Notes under the pieces: generated by a model
Told to the model about the DNA's origin: nothing
What the model saw: the letters and a program-made list of their open reading frames with translations, nothing else
Database searches by the model: none
Source: Chamaecrista fasciculata
Lineage: Eukaryota; Streptophyta; Magnoliopsida; Fabales; Fabaceae
Direction of reading: 5' to 3'
NCBI GenBank assembly: GCA_003254925.1
Contig: QANZ01055528.1
Span: 22,207 to 86,206 of the forward strand
DNA length: 64,000 nucleotides
Program-made: the position numbers and the translations under genes
Shown: positions 59,025 to 64,000 of the stretch, piece by piece
Numbering within the stretch: position 1 is the stretch's first letter
Layout of the letters: each line of letters starts with the position of its first letter

Positions 59025-59363
59025 GAGTAAACTATCAAATTGGTCCCTGGATTATTGGCTCGCTGACAGATTGGTCCCCGAATTTAGGAAATTGACAAAT
59101 AGGTCCCCGAATTTTTCTAACGAGTTAAATAGGTCCCCGAATTTTTCTAACATTAGTCAAATAGGTCCCCGAATTTTTCTAACATTAGTCAAATAGGTCC
59201 CCGAATAACATGCACATAAGGACCTATTTGACAAATGTTAGAAAAATTCGGGGACCTATTTGACTCGTTAGAAAAATTCGGGGACCTATTTGTCAATTTC
59301 CTAAATTCAGGGACCAATCTGTCAGCGAGTCAATAATCCAGGGACCAATTTAGTAGTTTACTC
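59025..59363. mobile_element. Foldback element with GAGTAAAC ends and 10-bp duplication
   Basis: Ends GAGTAAACTATCAAATTGG and CCAATTTAGTAGTTTACTC are inverted; both flanks read gagtaaaaat (59015-59024 and 59364-59373). The left arm has four tandem copies of 'aaataggtccccgaattttt', the right arm two in reverse. Same terminal family as 6639-7136. Confidence 0.75.
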
Positions 59364-59596
59364 GAGTAAAAATAATAGATGCATAAACATATTTGAATTT
59401 TTTATAATAGTCAAAGTCTTTGGATCTTTCAATTATTGGTCATCCAAATTGTTGAGCAATAGTTTTCTTCTAAGAAAATCTCGCTTCTCTGATGATGGGA
59501 TACAGCGAAGAAACCTTTGCTCCTAATTTGGGGACCATAACCCTATATATATTTGAACAAGGCACCTTATTTCCAATTTAGTCCATCATAAAATAA

Positions 59597-60801
59597 AGGG
59601 TAAAATACAATAAATGTATCTGTGGTTTAGCTCAATCTCACATTGGTGATGTGTGGTTTAAAAAGTCTCATTCATGGTACTTGAAGTATGCGTCGTTAAG
59701 CAATAAGGGTACCTGTTATTTGTTCCGTCAATTTTAATGGAAAATACTGACGTATTACTCAAGTGACTCAGTAAAAAATCAAATTTTGGTCCACAAACTA
59801 TGAGATAAGCTTCATTTTGGTCCTAAAACTTTGTTTCATTTTGGTCCTCAAAGTTTCACATTTGTTCCATTTTTTGTCCCGAAAGTGTGATTTCATATAA
59901 TTTATGTCATTATTTCTAACCTAAGTAATTGAGATGAATCATTTCTCTCTCAAATATAAGGGTGATCATAGGTCGGGCCGAGTTTTGGCCCAACTTATGA
60001 TCGAATATAAGGAGATTAAGTTTTACTTCTAAAAAAAAGCATATTTTTTCATTTAACCTATTTTTTTATTTTATATTTTTTAACATGTATATGTTAATAA
60101 AAATTAATTATGCATGAGTTTGATGATGTTTATATTAATAAAAATATTTAATTTGATTTATTTGTTAAAAAAAGTTAATCTAATTGATATTAAGTTTATA
60201 TTTATATATTTTTTTAATATACAATTAATAAAAATAATAGTACATATGTATTTTCTAAAATAAAAACAATATTTTATAAAATAAAATATAAATATATATG
60301 ATAAAACAATGACAATATCTCGGGTCGGACTGGATTTTGTTCACATCTACTCAAATACATAATAATAAGTGAGATGGCAATGAGAAGAAGAAAAAATTTT
60401 CATTCTTAGTAAAAAATTCGAGATAAATTTGTGATTGATTCTTATCTCCAATTTATGACAAAGAATAACAGTGAAAGTTTCAATAAAATCACATTTTTGA
60501 GACCAAAACAGAACAATTGTGAAATTTGAGGACAAAAATGAAAAAAAAAGTTTTTATGACCAAAATGAAAGTTACCTCATAGTTTGAGGACCAAAAATGA
60601 GATTTTAACCATGGAGTGGAATCAATGGCTAAGATTGTGCCACTTCAGCATTTTCCATTAAAATTGACGGAACAAAACGACATGTACCCTAACTTCTAAC
60701 GACGGATACCTTAGGTATGAAAAGTGAAATTTTTTAAACCACACAACACCAATGTGAGATCGGGCTAAACCACAGGTACATTTATTGTATTTTATCTTAA
60801 A
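59597..60801. mobile_element. Foldback TIR element with nested GC-rich MITE
   Basis: Ends GGGTAAAATACAATAAATG and CATTTATTGTATTTTATCT are inverted over more than 30 bases (continuing TATCTGTGGTTTAGC with one gap). Inside, a unit from AGGGTGATCATAGGTCGGGCC to GTTCACATCTAC (about 59961-60348) is flanked by tcaaatat and tcaaatac, suggesting a hAT-type insertion. Outer flanks are A-rich and ambiguous. Confidence 0.6.
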
Positions 60802-60813
60802 AATAAAAAATTA

Positions 60814-61222
60814 AGCTAAAGTGCACTTTTGGTCCCATAACTTTGACAAAGGTCTCAATTTGGTCTTATAATTTTTTTTGTTACAATTTCAGTCGCATAA
60901 CTTCTGAAAATGTCTCACCGTTGGTCCCAATCTGATTTCCATTCATTTTCTGCCGTTAAAGATAATCTGACATACTGAGTTGAATGATGACGTGGCAAAT
61001 ATAGGTGAAGTAGATTTAACGGCAGATAATGGATAGAAATCAGCTTAGGACCAACGGTGAGACGTTTTCAAAAGTTATGGGACCAAAATTGTAACAAGAA
61101 AAGCTATGAGACCAAATTGAGACCTTTGCCAAAGTTATGGGACCAAAATTGCAACAAAAAAAAGTTATGGGACCAAATTGAGACCTTTGCCAAAGTTATG
61201 AGACCAAAAGTGTATTTTAGCC
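60814..61222. mobile_element. Mutator-like TIR element (GGTCCC modules)
   Basis: Ends AGCTAAAGTGCACTTTTGG and CCAAAAGTGTATTTTAGCC; core shared with 18769-19234 and 23960-24418 (catactgagttgaatgatgacg). Target duplication not clean. Confidence 0.65.
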
Positions 61223-62536
61223 TAAAAAGAATATCTACACATATTAGCCCATATTTTATTAACTTATTGGACTCATTATAAATTACTTGGGTCACCCTTA
61301 ATTATGATAGCATTAGATATTTAATTTAATATTTTATTATATTAATAATTTAATATAAATCCATAAACCTTATACTTTGAAGTGTTTGTTTCTTGATGTG
61401 AATGAGATCAATCATACGAGTAGACAAAAAAAACAATAGAGATTGCAGAGAGAGAAGAGGTTCTCATAAATATCCTTAACAGTTTCTCACACAACCATTT
61501 GTTATTTACTTCCTTCCATCGTGAATGTTTCATCCACACCCTCTTAAGTGGTTGGGAAGCAGGTCCTATGGAATTAAATGAAGCAGGTCCTATCTCTAAT
61601 AACATATTCTTCTATATCTTGTCTGAAGATAGTCAGCTTTCTCAAATTTCATTTTTGCCTCTACAAGTGCATTATTAATCCAACTTGTCAATCTCGCATA
61701 ACCAACTATATTTTTAGGTAATCAGTAATACTCCATATCATTCTTTTAATTTATTGAAACCTTCCTTGCATCTAGAATTCTAGATCTACTTTTTTCCCAT
61801 AGTCTTGAAATCTGTCTTGGCGAAAGAGTTTTCTTCGAGAGTGGATCATCTTCTTTTCTCTTCCTTTCAATCTAAACCGTTGAAACTTTATTTAATAATT
61901 GTTATGAGAGTCTTGTTTTTCTTAATTTTTGTTGACTAAAATATTTATCAGATATTAAATTGTGCATTTAATTTTTTAGGAGTATTTTATGAAAGACAAA
62001 AATTCAAAGAGATTTAAATTTCATATGGACTATTAGATAGAGTTTTAATGATTTGGATAGAATGAAATTGAGAGAAAAGGAGAGGGAGTTAAAGGGAGAG
62101 TATCCACTCCCGTTTTCTTTACCGTCAAACCTAAAAAAAACAGGGCAAGAACTTTTCTTCAAATCTATCTCGACGAGGGAGTTTTCTTGTAGAGCTACCA
62201 TATCTGATCCTCACAACATTGTACTTTAATATTTTAAAATATTATGTCAGTTTCAGTTATATTTTCAATTGTTTTTGTCAATTGTACTCTCAATATTTTA
62301 TTTTTGAATAAATTGTATCCTTCTTTTTCTTGGTCAGCAATCAATTGTATCCTTAATGTTTCATATTTGAATAAATTGTATCTCAAAATTAGGGTATAAT
62401 TGACATAAAAAAAGAAAAAAATTTTGAGGTATAATTGACCCAAAAAACTTTTTGGATACAACGAAAATTGACCTCATACTTTTGGGATACCAAAAAATTT
62501 TTTATCATGACGAAAATTAGACTAGGTTTACAAAAA
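61223..62536. other. Intergenic stretch
   Basis: AT-rich sequence with short G/C patches; no coding domain, RNA gene or bounded element was recognised. Confidence 0.4.
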
Positions 62537-62960
62537 AAGTGGTATTTTAACTCTTTAAGTTTTATCAATTTCATTTCAATCCCTTAAATTTTGAAAATCA
62601 ATAAAAAAAAAAAGTTTTAACTCTTAATCTCATTACTTTATTTTTTTTGGTGAAATATTCTCGTTACTCTTAATCATATTTTGATCAATTTTATCCTTTA
62701 CTCTTACTTTAGCCAAATATTAATGACAAAATCTATGTGGCTAATGATATTTAATGAAAAACTAACAGAAAAATAAATTCAAATCCTAACGTAGATTGAA
62801 AAATATAATGCAGTTTGCCGTTAATTTATTGAAAGAAGTTTGTCAAAGGATAAAATTGACCAAAATGTGAAACATTGGGGACGAAATTGACCGCAAATAA
62901 AGATCGAAGACAAAATTGATAGTTAATGTATAATTTGACGACGAAATTAATACTTTTGCC
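62537..62960. mobile_element. TIR repeat, family of 30851-31212
   Basis: Right end AAATTAATACTTTTGCC and the body 'agccaaatattaatgacaaa' and 'ttattgaaagaagtttgtca' identify it; the left end is diffuse. Confidence 0.5.
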
Positions 62961-62976
62961 AAAATACTAAAAGAGG

Positions 62977-63348
62977 GGCAAAAGCACCTTTTCATTTCTA
63001 AACTTTACATCAATCTTTATTTCGTTCTCAATGTTTTTTCGCTGTCAATTTCATTCTCAATGTTTCATATTTCGGTTAATTTTATCATTTGACTAGATTC
63101 TTTCAATAAATTAATGATAAACTTCATTGTGTTTCTAAATTTGAGTTAGGATTTAAATTTTTTTTAATCAATTTTACATTACATATAATTAGTCACATAT
63201 AACATATCGTTAATATTTGGCTAAAGTAAGAGAAAATGATAAAATCAATCAGAATATGAAATATTAGGAACGAAATTGACAGCAAAAAGATATTATGGAC
63301 AAATTTAAAATAAATGTAAAGTTTAGAGACGAATAAAGTGATTTTGCC
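62977..63348. mobile_element. TIR repeat, family of 30851-31212, opposite orientation
   Basis: Starts GGCAAAAGCACCTTTTC and ends AAAGTGATTTTGCC, lying 16 bases from the previous copy and running in the opposite direction. Confidence 0.5.
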
Positions 63349-63658
63349 TAAAAATAAGATTTTGCCACTGACAAATTAATGAAAAGGCCAAAGTCTCCAA
63401 TTGGTCTCTTATGTGCAGAGTAGATTTTAAATTGGTCCATTATCTTTCATTTTGTTTTAAATTAATCCTATATATTTCTATGAAGTTTTAAATTAGTCCA
63501 AAAAATAGATAGGATCCACGAGTTTCTTTATTCGACATTGTTATCCGATGTTCCTCAACGTACCAACAATGTAACGTTGTTACAATCAATTAATGCTTCT
63601 TTTTCTCACCAAAAAAAAAAAATTAATGCTTCTTTTATGCCGCCAATATAGCTTTATG

Positions 63659-63872
63659 GGACCATTCTTGGAAAACAAGAATGCAGCTAGGGTTATGTGA
63701 TTCAGGCTCGTAATGGAAGCATTATAATGATAGGAATGGAAGTGTATCTTCTATAATAGGAGGGATCGCAACACATGCATACACATGTTCAAAGCATGCT
63801 TTAGTGGGTCTAACGAAGAATGTAGCAGCTGAGCTTGAGATTTATATTCGACTGAATTGTGTATCGCCATAT
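63659..63872 (+). pseudogene. Short-chain dehydrogenase middle fragment
   Basis: Across two frame changes it reads [23 protein letters not shown], then [40 protein letters not shown] and PY. This covers the NAG-following helix, the catalytic Y-x-x-x-K (YTCSK) and the RxNxxSPY block of plant SDR110C dehydrogenases. The Rossmann N-terminus is missing, and sequence after SPY is unrelated. The missing continuation (FKLDEEG...) is found at 38104-38217. Frame changes mark it as a pseudogene. Confidence 0.75.
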
Positions 63873-64000
63873 CTATACTATATTATATGTGTGAAAGTGT
63901 TTTTGTTTGGTCAAAAATAATTAAATTAAAAATTAGAAAAAACAAGAAATAAACATGTAGAACTTGATAATTGGCTAACTGTATAGATAATGAGAGAGAA

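Overview
This is a TE-rich, AT-rich plant nuclear window, almost certainly from a eudicot. The support is small GT-AG exons separated by long AT-rich introns, Ty1/copia, LINE, SINE, CACTA, hAT, Mutator-like and Helitron-like elements, and a peroxisomal plant enzyme family. The species cannot be named from the sequence alone.

Only one cellular gene family is clearly present, as three head-to-tail copies on the minus strand. They encode CHY1-like 3-hydroxyisobutyryl-CoA hydrolases (crotonase fold, peroxisomal valine breakdown). Copy C (44490-56682) and copy B (5020-23056) can each be read through 14 exons with intact splice sites to a 380-residue protein. Both proteins end in the peroxisomal signal SKL. 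Copy A (1089-4033) keeps only exons 6-9, each still open, and is truncated at both ends.

Layout. 1-970: degraded Ty1/copia 3' end. 1089-4033: copy A with a hAT-like MITE and a small Helitron-like element. 5020-23056: copy B, carrying a very young full-length copia (12695-17526; LTRs differ at one base) in intron 2, plus LINE-derived and TIR-type elements in other introns. 23057-44489: a transposon graveyard between B and C with several foldback elements flanked by 9-bp duplications, a SINE, a LINE RNase H end, a GC-rich hAT MITE, the 3' half of a CACTA element and a short-chain dehydrogenase fragment. 44490-56682: copy C. 56683-64000: more TIR repeats and a second short-chain dehydrogenase fragment.

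The most unusual content is a set of Mutator-like elements whose terminal inverted repeats are built from tandem modules rich in GGTCCC. Two of them, in introns 6 and 2 of copy C, have captured the same coding piece of plant splicing factor 1 (SF1/BBP), including its RSRW/KSRW motifs. Each has a perfect 9-bp target duplication. A third, 2,056-bp element (28308-30363) carries a broken 5' coding piece of a ROH1/BYPASS1-like (DUF793) gene. No CRISPR array, rRNA or functional tRNA gene was seen. All identifications rest on reading motifs and aligning by eye; no database search was run.
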